Positions 12,557-24,250 of a stretch of DNA of 64,000 nt are shown here, in pieces; the first letter of the stretch is position 1, and each line of letters starts with the position of its first letter. The notes under the pieces were generated by a model, which was not told the DNA's origin, made no database searches, and saw only the letters and a list, made by a program, of their open reading frames with translations. A program made the position numbers and the translations under genes. Source of the stretch: Chrysomallon squamiferum (taxonomy: Eukaryota; Mollusca; Gastropoda; Neomphalida; Peltospiridae); contig CM022669.1 of assembly GCA_012295275.1 (NCBI GenBank), positions 12,288,980 to 12,352,979 of the forward strand, read 5' to 3'.

Positions 12557-14984
12557 TTAGTCGGAATCTTCATCATCACCATAATCATCTGTGTATCTTG
12601 ATGACCTTGAACCAGCTGAAACATCAACAAATAATTGTGTATTGTTTTAAAGTATAACCAAAAAAAAAATGATTTTAAAGAAATAAAAAATCCAAATTAT
12701 TCGAGATAAATAACAGTTATAAAGACTACTGAAATAAATAACAATTTAAGATAAAAATAAAAGTTATGGGTGCTTCTGAAATTAATAAATAAAAAAAATA
12801 AAAAAAAAAAAAAAACTTTTTAGAAAGCAATAATAATAAGTCAGTTCTAAAGTCCTTTTTTATTTCTTGTTATTTTTTTAACTTTCAACCTGAAGAGCTA
12901 CTATTACATCATAAATGAGAACAATAATTATCTTAAATAACCAGGTCAACTGTATTTTTAAATGACAATTTGTTTTTATATATTTAATGTTGACAAAAGG
13001 CTCAAATGAAAGTTATTTCAGCCATTTTGTCCTACCTGCATCTCTCAAAGCTGCTGCAATGGCTGGTTCTTTAGTCAGATCAACAGGAAGTTTTCCATCA
13101 TTGTTTTTTATTGTAGCATCAGCTCCTGAAGAACAATTGATTTATTTTCATTTTTTATAATAAATTTAAATATATTAAAAACATCTTTTTAATTATATAA
13201 TTTAATTTAAATAAATAATAAAAAAAAAAAATTATATTTAAATATTTTATAATCATTTTTCAAAAATTAGTTTAGTTTTTTAAAGATATTTTCCCATATT
13301 TTTCTATCTTAATGTCAATTTATATTCTGATAATAATTATATAACATTATTAAAATATAAAAAAAGAATTTAAAAGATTATTTTATTTTATTTTTCATAT
13401 TCTCATTTTATTTCTGTATCTCATTTAATTACATTAATAGTAACACTTAACATAAAGTTACTTACTATACTTGAATATTACAGATTTATATTTAATTACA
13501 TATTTTTAGCTAATTTCTCATTTTAGCATCTGTTTATTTCAACACAATTACACTGGCCTATCTGTATTGCCCTTTGAATATAAATACATTCACTTATCCA
13601 TATAAATAGTATTATAAAACAATAAAGCTCCAGGGTTAACAAACAGACAAAAATAAAAGAGTACAAGGAAGGAAGGAAAAATTAAATTTAAGAAAAACAA
13701 AAGAGAGTAAGGGAAACAGGAAATAAAACTGAGAAAAAGAGATAAATAAAACAGATAACAAAAGACAAACTGAAATTCAGAAAACAAGAAATACTGGTAG
13801 ATACTGGATTATGTACAACAAATGTTTGAAAAACTCAAAAATCATTACCTTTATCTAACAACATTTTTACACACTGCTCATGATTTCTCCAGGCTGCTGA
13901 ATGCAATGGTGTGTCACCAAGTTTATTCTGAAATATGAAAAAATTGGATTAAAAAAATATCACTGTCACAACAACAAATGTACTGTAAATAATTTCAAAC
14001 TCTTGAAATTCAAACAGGCACTTAGTCAAATTATACTTCAAAACAAATAAACAAAACTACACATTTTTCATCTGTAAGGATAACAAGACCTTTTTGTTTG
14101 CTGTATTTAAATCCTCAAGTTGAGAGGGTATCTAATTTCTGTACAAAGTCTTGACCTAACACGAGGCCTACATTACTTTTAAGATAATATTAGTGAAACA
14201 GAACATCTGTTCGGTTTCAGAATCATCAGAAAAACAAGACACTTATAGTGATTTATGAAAGTGTACCTGCACATCGATCTGACAGTTCTGGACAGCAAGT
14301 AACATTTCTAAAGCTTTGATGTGACCGCCGTGGCTAGCCCAGTGCAGTGGTGTGGATCCGGCTTTGTCCAGTCCATTGACAGACACCTGTAATAAATGTC
14401 AGATGACACTGACCAGTTCTGTGTTGTATTTGTAAATAAAAATATATATTACGCTTAATACAGACCACTTGTTAAATACCACACATAGAAGATGCTGTTG
14501 CTGTAACTCACTAATTAAGTAGGTGCCCATGTACGATGCATGTATTTACTCAAGACTAAAGATTATTAATTGTTTTTGGGGATGTCCATTCCCATCAGTG
14601 CTCAAGCCTTAACTTATCAAATGATATAGATTGTGTATTCATGCTTTTGTCATGATGCATGCAATACCCATCAGTTATTAGATTTTAATTAACCTTTATA
14701 TTATCTCATATTTATAAAATCATTTATTTTCTGATATTTATCAAATATCTTTGCAAGTTAAAAGTAACCTTTTTCATATTAAGAGTTTATATATAAATAA
14801 ATAATTGCCATTAGTTCTTCTTCCCTAAACTCTAAAATAATTCTGTGTTGTCTTTGATGAATGTAACTCTAAATAAATAGTTCTGTCTGAAGTAAAGAAA
14901 GAAGTTTTTGTTTATTTTAAACTTTTTTTTAAAAGTTACTTTGCTCCAGAGGCATATATTACATTAGGGCTTGCTATACTCCTT

Positions 14985-15020
<36 letters not shown>

Positions 15021-16376
15021 TGTATTTCCAGTGTATCCTGTGAAACATTTCCTTTGGCTCTAAGATTATAAAGACTAAATAAAAGGAAAATAACTGTATT
15101 TAATATATTAATATTATATATCTATGTGTACCTGTTGTGTATGTGTGTGTGTGAATCTGTCTGTCTGTCTGTGTGTTTCTGTGTATGTGATTACGTATAT
15201 GTTTGTGTACTTACAAAGACATACAGATATCATGATTCATGAATACCAAGTAACCCATATCATATAATTTTTAAAATCTATTATTTTAAAATCAGTTTTA
15301 AATGAATTTCAAACTCACTCTGTTGCTAATGCACTCTCTCATGAAGTCTATGTTTCCTCGTTTGGCTGCCTCGTGCAATGGGTGATCAATTGATTCTGTG
15401 TTTTCCTCGACTGCAAAATGAAAATCACACAATTTAATAACGCCTTCAATTTACAGTTTTTAAAATGAATTACGAGTAAATCATGAAATCAGAAGAGGCA
15501 ACCAATTTTTATCAGTCAGAAAGGTTACAACTGATCTCATGAATAATTTTAAAAGAAATTCCAGATGTAACATTTTCAGTATGCAGTTTATTCAAAATCT
15601 AAGAAAATATGCAAGCAAATGCAAATGTACAATTAAAAATGAACAACAATGAAATGAAAAATGGTATTCTTACAAATTAAATAAAGAAAATCAATACTCA
15701 TTTTGGATTCCTTTCAGTCAAAAAAGTAGTGTCATTGAATATAAAATACGTCTTTTTAAATATGTAGTATATTTGTTTATTAATATCTCATATAGACCTC
15801 TAACTTATCAAATCATAAGTAAGAAACATTTTAGATTAATATTAACCCCCTCCCCATACACAGAGGCGTATTTAAAAAATTAGTTCTTAATTTATTATGG
15901 TTGCATACAGTTAAGCTGTGGGCTTAATCATAAATTATCCATATCCAACTAATATTTACTTTTAGCTAATAGCAGCCCTTGGCTAAATGCTTTAAGTTAA
16001 CAACAGATTATAATAGCATTGACTTTTGTAGCTGATTGCCAACACTGGCATTTTGGAAACAGGCATCAAATAAATTTAATTTCATATTCATTAGCATATT
16101 TGTAAGTTATCAATATCAATTAATGAAACATGTTAATAACAATTTAACAAGGAACAAATACAAATTAAAACTGCATGTGTCAGTCATTCTTTTTCTTATA
16201 ATGTCACTGTGTTTAATGCAAGAGACATTTTAAGAGTTACTAAATTCTAAATCTCATGAGGATTATTATATAATTTTATTTCTTAATCAGTTAATGATAC
16301 AGAAGAGTGAAAAAGAAATATATAGTGAAAAAATCAATTTTTTTTGTATTTAAAATCTTTAATTTAAAACCCTTAA

Positions 16377-16407
<31 letters not shown>

Positions 16408-17055
16408 GATAATATAAAAATAGATAAAGATCTTTAAATAGTATCTGTATCATATAACTGTACCATGCAGCTATTAATTTTCTTTCAGAATATATAAATT
16501 TATTACCATAGTTACTAGGAATGAGTCCAACCTTGGTGCCACATTTTGCCTTCCACCAGCCTGGATCTGTCATATCAAGAATATAAAGCAGGTCACCTTC
16601 GTCAAATGTGAGCTCATCATTCTGTGGAAAGTTTCAAAACAAAATGCAACTAAATATCTATCTATCTATCTATCTTAATATATGTATATAACATTTCTCA
16701 AAATCCCACACATACAGCAGGTATTTTTTCTTTTTAGGAGGTATTTGTTCTTTAAATATTAAGTCAATAAAAAAATTAAAAATTAAAAATTAAAACAATA
16801 TTTAACACAGAATTATTTATTAAAGTTATTTAAAGTAAAATATAACCCAATAGTTATTAGTGAATACTTTTACTTTAAAGTTTACTGTAATGAAGACATC
16901 AAAACATACCTGCTGTGCATCATATTTGTACATAGCTCGCACCACCTTTACTTGTCCTGAAAATTTTAATTTGATTTATTGATTAAAATTGCCTTCATAT
17001 AATTTCAGATGCAACTTTATTATAAGTCTGATAAATGCAATCACCATACTATGAT

Positions 17056-17149
<94 letters not shown>

Positions 17150-17454
17150 CTGGTTGTCTACTTACTGGAATATCTTACATAACACAGTTATTAACTATCA
17201 GACAGTATAGGAAATAAGCTCGAGAAATTCAGTCACTGAGTCAAGCATCATCATGATCACGTAACCCGGAAGCACGATACATTGAATCGATAGTTTCATA
17301 ATAGAGCACGCCACTTTAAAATTTATTCTGACACTTAGAACAGTATTTGATTCAGGCAAACAAATTTAACTTCCGTGATTTGAAAATATTCTAATTTCAT
17401 ACCTGGTTTTGGGACCGGCGGAGGGGGCCTAGAAGGCCGAGGTACAGTTGTCAT
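12557..17454 (-). CDS. OSTF1: Osteoclast-stimulating factor 1 (SH3 and ankyrin-repeat adaptor), eight exons, complete
   Basis: Small cytosolic adaptor; in vertebrates OSTF1 binds proline-rich and Src-pathway partners. Exons on the minus strand: 17454-17403, 16956-16910, 16621-16507, 15410-15319, 14386-14267, 13927-13849, 13125-13036 and 12615-12557. Every junction shows AG/GT and phases agree, giving 654 bases and 217 residues (human OSTF1 has about 214). Residues 1-17 form a proline-rich head. Residues 19-72 are an SH3 domain ([21 protein letters not shown], the WW pair at 55-56, PSNY at 68-71). Residues 80-195 hold ankyrin repeats with the cores [21 protein letters not shown] and TPLHSAAW. 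The acidic tail ends DDEDSD, as in the family. The start ATG lies in a CpG-containing block, and intron 1 carries a (GA)n array. Codon use is AT-leaning like the surroundings. Gene structure and family are seen directly; function is transferred from vertebrate orthologues. Confidence 0.96.
14993..15015. repeat. (CA)n microsatellite in an OSTF1 intron
   Basis: Short dinucleotide array in the intron between exons 4 and 5 of the minus-strand OSTF1 gene. Confidence 0.85.
17060..17147. repeat. (GA)n microsatellite in OSTF1 intron 1
   Basis: Uninterrupted array of about 44 units lying between OSTF1 exons 1 and 2. In the transcript it reads (UC)n, a pyrimidine tract that could bind PTB-type proteins; that effect is inference only. 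Confidence 0.95.
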
Positions 17455-17620
17455 TTTGGCTAGTACTCAATCGGAATAACCAGCAACAGGAAGTAGTATT
17501 AAACAGGAAGGGAAGTGACCCGTTACATGTGACCTTTAAGCCTTTCTGCTAATACCGCATTGTCATCCTCGTGTTACTGTCGCAATAACAACAGCTGTAA
17601 AATAAGAAAGTATCATTTAT
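17220..17620 (-). promoter_or_regulatory. CpG-containing promoter region of OSTF1
   Basis: CG dinucleotides are nearly absent through the preceding 16 kb. Here they are frequent (for example cgtaacccggaagcacg, ccggcgg, ggccgagg and several between 17470 and 17582). The block spans OSTF1 exon 1 and the sequence just upstream of its ATG. The likely transcription start lies between 17455 and 17620 on the minus strand. No clear TATA box is seen. It may also drive the divergent BTB gene, whose 5' exon has not been found. Confidence 0.5.
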
Positions 17621-19185
17621 AACTATAAGCCTTTTATTGTGGTTTCTGTGGTTATTATCATGCTGAGAAGACAAGATGTGTCTGAACAACAACAATGAAA
17701 CCTACATAAAATAAACAAGTTAATACCAGCATAAAGTTTATTATTATTTTAATAATTAAATTGTATGGAAAATAATATCACTAGTTGTTATCTGAGTATT
17801 CTTATAATTTCTACCTAGAGATTAGTTTTCTATTTCACCTCAGTCATATAAAGAATAAACAGCAGTTATATATTATACGCAGGTTGTGTAAAGTGGGTGG
17901 ACCTTCACCTTTGAAGGCCATCAAAAATAAAAGAGTCCTGAATCGAGATCACTGTATATAAATATATTCACAACCATTCTTTTGTGGTTGTTAAAATATC
18001 GTCCATAATATAAACTGAATAGAATCAGTGGCAGAATAAAATGTAATTTTTATTTTTACCACATGTCAAGGTGGTGTTTCTTTCAGTATAAATTATGGAA
18101 CTTTATATATAATTTATATAACATTACTTAATTTTGTTGTCTTCACAGATAATTTTATTACAGGTATAATTAATTATATGTACATAAATATGTATAGCTG
18201 GTAAGCATTTAAGGGAATGTGACAAATTCTCTTAATGTCAAGTTTCTGCAAATGTAATTTTACATCATTAGAATAACAGCATCATCGTGATTCGTAAATA
18301 AGCATGTCTGGGTGATGAAGATTTCCTGTACAGCATTCACATACAGAGTGTTTAGAAAATCAGAATTTTGACATTAATTTGATATTGCTGCACCTGATAA
18401 CAAATTCAGTCGGAATCAAAACATTACTGGTGTGCGAGATCAGCTGGATAAGTCTGATAATGCAAGGGAAACAACTCTTATTTACTCTGGAATGACAGAA
18501 GCAGATTATACTCGCCTGACTGAAATGGCCAAGGAAAACGCCTTTCTTTAATGTGTTTGTGTTCGTTATATTTCTTTTTATTTTATATAATTATAGCTTA
18601 CGTGCACTGCTTTTAAATGAGTAAGTGTAGCACAATAAAACAATGTCATCATTATAAAAGTAAGTTGGCCCGAAATAGCTTTCGGATAAACTGACACTGG
18701 CAGACGACAAGGTTTATTTACATTAGACGATTAGTTCATAATTTTGAAAATGAAGTATAGTTGAAAGGTAATGTATAAAATATATTCAAAAGAGGAGTAA
18801 TCTTAATTAAATATGCATATTGGGAAATAGAGAGTTATTATTAGATATAAAATAATTATATATCGGCCTATATAAAGTAAATACAAATAAATAAAACGAC
18901 CCATGCCCCCACCAAAAAAACAATCCAGTTTAATAATTTTCATACATCACTTTTAATTAAGTACAAATAGCTATTCTTGTTTGGTGTTTCATATAATGTA
19001 TACACTGATATATTTCACAGATGTAATAACATAATTGGTTTTAATTGTTTAGCATATTTATTCACAATTTGTGGTTAATTTTATATACTTTTGGACACAG
19101 TGTTTATAATTATATTTTTTGCAATTATCACCAAATTTCTTTAAAAATAAAAAATTTGTTATAACTTTAAAAATACTTTCTACAG
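17621..19185. other. Divergent intergenic region or first intron of the BTB gene
   Basis: Lies between the OSTF1 promoter and the acceptor before the BTB start codon. It is mostly AT-rich and non-coding. It holds the 57-codon open segment at 18378-18551, described separately. A plus-strand 5' UTR exon for the BTB gene is expected here or in the OSTF1 promoter block, but no single site stands out. Confidence 0.5.
18378..18551 (+). CDS. Unidentified 57-codon open segment, possible terminal exon or gene relic
   Basis: The frame is open from just after a TAA at 18375-18377 to a TAA at 18549-18551, with no in-frame ATG near its left end. The composition is balanced and protein-like (segments such as NITGVRDQLDKS, RETTLIYSGM and EADYTRLTEMAKENAFL), unlike the I/F/K-rich chance frames around it. 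A weak AG acceptor lies at 18408-18409 (aaattcag). A poly(A) signal (AATAAA) lies near 18634, about 80 bases past the stop. It could be the last exon of a small plus-strand gene or a decayed retrocopy. I do not recognise the family and assign no function. Confidence 0.35.
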   Translation, partial: FDIAAPDNKFSRNQNITGVRDQLDKSDNARETTLIYSGMTEADYTRLTEMAKENAFL

Positions 19186-19212
19186 GAGAAAAAAAACAAC
19201 AAAACAACAACA
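19186..19212 (+). other. 5' UTR part of the first coding exon of the BTB gene
   Basis: The pyrimidine-ended acceptor tttctacag ends at 19185. The next 27 bases (a purine- and CAA-rich leader) run straight into ATG at 19213. This implies at least one more exon upstream. Confidence 0.6.
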
Positions 19213-21135
19213 ATGTTTCCATTAACATCATCATCAGTTGAGAAAGAAATCTCAGCATCAAGAGCATCCAGTCCTGAAGTGTCAGTTGACAGTGCTTTCT
19301 CCACCATGTCGCTGGCATCGGCAACACAGGAGGCAACGTCCGATGATGAAGATGACTGGCAAGGCTCAAAATCAGTGTTAGAAAGCAACAAGCAAATGTT
19401 ACTTCACCAGCTGGACTGTGATGTTAAGTTTTTGTGTGGTGAGTCGAAAGAGTCTGTTGGAGCTCACAAATATGTACTGATCAGCCGGAGCAGTGTTTTC
19501 CATGCCATGTTTTGTGGACGGCTGGCAGAATCCAGCAGTGAAATCATTATTCCAGACATAGAGTGTGACGTGTTTATGTTGATGCTCAAGTAAAAATATT
19601 TTGTTGATCTTTTTTTTGTTTTATTTTATTTTATTTTATTTTTAAAGTAATTAAAAACAGTCTCTTTATTTATGTTGATGTTCCAATAAAATGTTTTATT
19701 GATCTTTTATTCTTCATTATTATTGTTTTTTCAAGTAATTACAAACTGAATTTGTATTCATGCTGATACTGATATATAAAATATATATATATATTTATGT
19801 TTTCATTTGGTTATTTATTAGTTTCTTAGTTCATAAAAACAGTAAATATATTTATATTAATGTTCAGGTAAACTAAATATTTAGTCCTTTTATTTAAATT
19901 TAATTATTAATTTTTTAATTGTTTCGGCAGTTAATATGAACACATTTTGCTACAGTTAATTTTCTTTAAATATTTTTAATGTTCAAATAGTTTTGGTTTC
20001 TGTAATAATAATAAATCTTAAGAACAAACAATAACAACAATAATTTAAATATTAGGATATTGTTTAAATGTACATTACTGTGTGAGAATGTCTGTTTGTA
20101 TGTGTGTCTGTATGTTTATCTTTCAATCTATCTATTTATCTATCTATTTATCTAAATGTGAGTATATTCATAGGAATTTAATTTTTATTTTATTAGATTT
20201 ATGTACTATGAAGAAGTGAATCTTGAAAGCCACACCATCATGGCTCTGCTGTATGCTGCAAAAAAATACAATATTCATCAGTTAGTTAAACACTGTGTGG
20301 ATCTACTGGAGCAGTCTGTGGACACTGACAATGCCCTGGCAATCCTCGAACAGTCTCATCATTTCAACGAAGACACCCTAAAACACAGAATCTTAGACTT
20401 CATTTGTCATAACGCAAATTCCATCCTGACATCACCAGACTTTGCAAATCTCTGTTTGTCATGTTTTGGTATGATTATCTCCTGCGACAATCTGCGTGTC
20501 AGTGATGATGTAGTTCTCAGGGCAGCTCTGGACTGGGCTGAGGCAGAGTGTGTTAGAAAACAACTGGAACCAGTGGATGAAAACAAGAGAAGTGTCCTTG
20601 GGGATATGATATACCACATACGATTTACTCTTCTTGAACCTAAAGTCTTTGTTCAGACGATGTCGGCATCAGCTCTGCTGTCAGCTGAAGAGAAAGTCTC
20701 CATTCTCAGTCATTTCATTGACGATTCAGTTCCTGTACTAAAATTCTGTGACAGAAGAAGGAAGATGCTGGAGTTCTGGCGTCCAGTTCGGTTTGTTGCT
20801 GTGGAACATAGTCAGTGGATGTGTCAGAATGGAACTGATGCCATCTCCTTTTCCAGCAACATGGACATCCTAATGCATGGCTTCCTCGTGTACAGGGCTA
20901 GACGTACAGAGAGCCAGCAGACACTGAGCATATCCAGTCAGCTCTATAATGATGAAAACAAGGTATGTGAATTAGTTTGACTTCTGTTTGGTTTATTATA
21001 TTAGGTGAAGGCAGCTGTGAAGGAATACTTGTTCCAGATAGGAGTCTTATGTATCAGAAAGATACATGTCTGGTGGAGCAATACCTAATATACTCAGGAT
21101 GGTATCAGATTGTATTTGTCTGTGTTTCTGTATAT

Positions 21136-21192
<57 letters not shown>

Positions 21193-21285
21193 TGAGTGTG
21201 TGTGTGTCTGAAGAAAAAAGGTCATTAGTATTTAGTGTTGTTAAGCCTGTATGACTTTTTGACTTTGTTCAAAAGGATATTATTA

Positions 21286-21337
<52 letters not shown>

Positions 21338-21651
21338 TTTTATTTATTTATTTATTTGTTTATTAATTTTTTAAGATTATTTACCAACACCATGAAGAAT
21401 GTAACACATCAAAACAAGCAGATATGTGTGACATTACATTCAGGAGTTCAGTACAGCTCAAAGCTGGTCGCCTGTACACGCTGGAACTGATAGCTCGGGG
21501 AACGTGCACTGTGAGTGGGAAAGGAGGCCGGTCAACAGTGACTCGTGGAAATGCAACCATCACATTCCGAAACTCAGAAAAGTCAACCACAGGAACTTGT
21601 CTTCAGAGAGGGCAGATTCCAGGATTAATTCTGGCTTTTTTGGATGAGTGA
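19213..21651 (+). CDS. BTB-BACK-PHR domain protein (BTBD1/2/3/6 type), three exons, complete
   Basis: Probable Cullin-3 ubiquitin-ligase substrate adaptor; vertebrate relatives include BTBD6 and BTBD3. Exons: 19213-19589, 20197-20962 and 21376-21651, total 1419 bases and 472 residues. The exon 1/2 junction joins CTCAA to ATTTATG and restores ..LMLKFMYYEE.., and exon 2/3 joins AAC AAG to ATT ATT in frame. Residues 1-60 are Ser/Thr- and acid-rich and probably disordered. Residues about 62-160 are the BTB/POZ domain (LDCDVKFL, AHKYVLISRSSVFHAMF). Residues about 165-285 are the BACK domain (ALDWAEAEC is the hallmark). Residues about 310-472 are a PHR-like beta-sandwich ending CLQRGQIPGLILAFLDE, matching the family ending GVQGGQIPELIF. 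The ATG follows a splice acceptor (tttctacag, ending 19185), so a non-coding upstream exon is expected. Which BTBD paralogue it is cannot be settled here. Confidence 0.94.
21139..21191. repeat. (TG)n microsatellite in intron 2 of the BTB gene
   Basis: Dinucleotide array of about 26 units between BTB exons 2 and 3. Together with the (ATT)n array at 21285-21334 it fills much of this short intron. Confidence 0.93.
21285..21334. repeat. (ATT)n microsatellite in intron 2 of the BTB gene
   Basis: Triplet array of about 17 units, ending some 40 bases before the exon 3 acceptor at 21375. It adds to a T-rich upstream tract for that acceptor. Confidence 0.9.
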
Positions 21652-23436
21652 TCATTGACAGTAATTATAGAATATTTTAATGATCAGTGGACAGAAGATT
21701 TTAACAGGCATTTTTAAGTATTCAAATATGTTACTAGATGAATGATAATTGTAATTTTAAAAAAATTTGGGCATTCATATTGAAGTAATGGTCTTTTATC
21801 GAAGTAATTACTTTATTTTAATATTTAACCAGATGTTACCATAGAGTAATTTTGGCATGAAAGGACAATTTAATATTCAGGAGAAGAGTGTAAAAATAAA
21901 AAATTTATATGTATATAAATAGTGTTTAACTCTGTATTATTGAGCACTTTTTGTGTTCGGAATAATTCATCTTTGCCTATGTTTGCTATGGAAATGCTTT
22001 TTAAATTGTTGATAAGTCTTTTTTTTTTAAATTGGTTTATTATAGAAATTTTGTTAAGTTAATGGCCTTTAACTAGTTTGATGTTTTATTGTAAAGTAAT
22101 TATTGTTATATTGGACAAAAGTTGTTTCCAACAGCTTGTTACAAGATAGGTTCCTTAATCTTTAATTTTTATCCTTATTTGACAAGTGGTTTTTATCTGT
22201 CTGTTAATGATTAATCTTCATTAAGATCTCTGAATATTGTTTTCATGAATAAGTAGTCACCTGTATAATCATTTAATAACTGTTGTGTTCTTGGTCTAAG
22301 TGTTCTCTTAGGCTGTAATTTATATTCCTGTAATCATAATTGTAATGCTGTCCTGTGGTAATGTCTGTTGTTTATCATTAAGTAATTTTTTTACTGTTTG
22401 GCAAGTAGTTTTTAACAGTTTGTTATCAAAATAAACAGTTTGTAATCTTGGACCAGAAACAACTAACTCTTGTGACAGAGGAATTTTGTTATTAGTGAAA
22501 CATGTTACCTTTGATTATTAATTAAGTATGTTTTTGTGTTTACAGATGAATTATCTTAGTAATCAGAGACTAATTATTTTGTCATTGATCTTCAGCAGTT
22601 TGTGTTGCAGAGTTTTCTCTATCATGATTTATCATTAAATTATTTTTGATCTATTGGGCTAGGGGTCTTAAGCAGTTTTTATGTGAAATTGGACCTGTGG
22701 TCGTTAACTGTTGTTAGCAGAGACTTTTGACATTATCTTTAGCTGTCTGTTATGTATTTTTTTTATTTGTTATGTTAAACAGTCTTTAACTTTTTATGTT
22801 AAAGACACTTCAACAGTGTTGTTTATTACTTAACAATTTTTGTACTGTTGGACACAATGGACCAGTTCTGAATCAGTGTTATATTGGTATTACTGGTATT
22901 TTAATAGTGAATTAAAGATTTTTTTTTTTTAATTTAAAAAAGAAAAAGAAAGTATTTATGATATGATTTTTGTATTTGTTGATAAATGATCTGTGTAACT
23001 TTTGCAGATACAACAAAGTTTCGTGTTATTCTTCAGTTTGGTAAGTCTTCTTTATCAGTAAAATGTTACAAAAAAAAAAAATCATATAATTAATGCTAGA
23101 AACCATGTTTAATTAAATAAATATATTTTATCAACAAAATATTTTTATATTGTTACTCTTTAATGGTGTGTAACATTTTTTGTGTTTCTGGATTAGTGGG
23201 TTTTAAGAATATAAGTATAATCCTTTAGCCAGATACCAGATTTTTCATCATCTTAATCACATCATATCATTGAAAATTAACATTATCTTATTAAAATGAT
23301 ATTTTCTGTTCCTCAGTGGGAATAACAAGTCTTATAAAGGTATTCATTTTGTTATAAGTTTTCTGTTCCTGCTATTTTTCATCTGGATCACTGAGGCAAG
23401 CCTGATGAGGCTGATTTTTAATTTTGTTGAATTCAA

Positions 23437-23479
<43 letters not shown>

Positions 23480-23754
23480 TTGAAATTGTTATTAATATTT
23501 TAAATAAATGTTTATATGGTATGGTAACATCATTAATTGTTTCTTTCATTTATTTATCTGGAAATTTAATGGGACTATAGCCTTCGAAGATTAATCACAA
23601 AGAGATAATATTTATTACTTACTTATTTTAAGGCATTAGAATTACCTCATAATTGATGTTGTGGATTCTAGTCCTTTTAAATTTTACCTTTATTTGTATG
23701 TGTTCATGCACTAAGTTATTCATCAAATATAGTCAGTTACTGATTCACAATATA

Positions 23755-23790
<36 letters not shown>

Positions 23791-24250
23791 ATGTGTGTCT
23801 GCGTGTGTGTGTGGAATAGACAGTATGTTAAATGATGAAGAATTATGCCATTATTGATAGATCAGCAAGTTTTGTCTTGATCAGTAGTCTAGCTGTGACT
23901 TTAATTCAAAGACTAATTGATAATATTCATCTGAAATTGTATTAATAATTCTAATAGTGGACCAATCTGTGATGAGGTTGTGTAACTGAACATCAATCTA
24001 CTGAGGGAAAATAAAATTATATTATTAACTAATATAAATATACATATCAGACTGAGTTCTTGGTAAAAATTTGTTTGATCCTTTATTAGTTATGATCATG
24101 GTATTGTTTAGTGTTATTTACTAAAAATGCTGAAATTCTAAAATTTGTTAACTTTTTTTACACAACACTTGTTGAATTTACTTATGTACATTGCTCTGTT
24201 TATTGATGCAAAATGCAATATTAATAAAGGTATCACAATTATTTTGATTT
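21652..24250 (+). other. Probable long 3' UTR of the BTB gene
   Basis: Downstream of the stop the plus strand stays T- and G-rich for about 2.6 kb, with almost no CG and no coding frame. It carries loosely repeated phrases such as ctgttaatgattaatctt, ttggcaagtagtttttaacag and aacagtctttaac. (AC)n (23441-23470) and (GT)n (23760-23788) arrays interrupt it. The U-rich, G-leaning bias matches 3' UTR composition. The extent is inference; a nearer signal (AATAAA near 22430) is also possible. Confidence 0.45.
24223..24228 (+). terminator. Candidate distal poly(A) signal of the BTB gene
   Basis: AATAAA at 24223-24228 is followed about 20-40 bases later by a T- and GT-rich stretch (attttgatttgatcatgtg). 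This is a good cleavage-site context on the plus strand. Confidence 0.4.
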
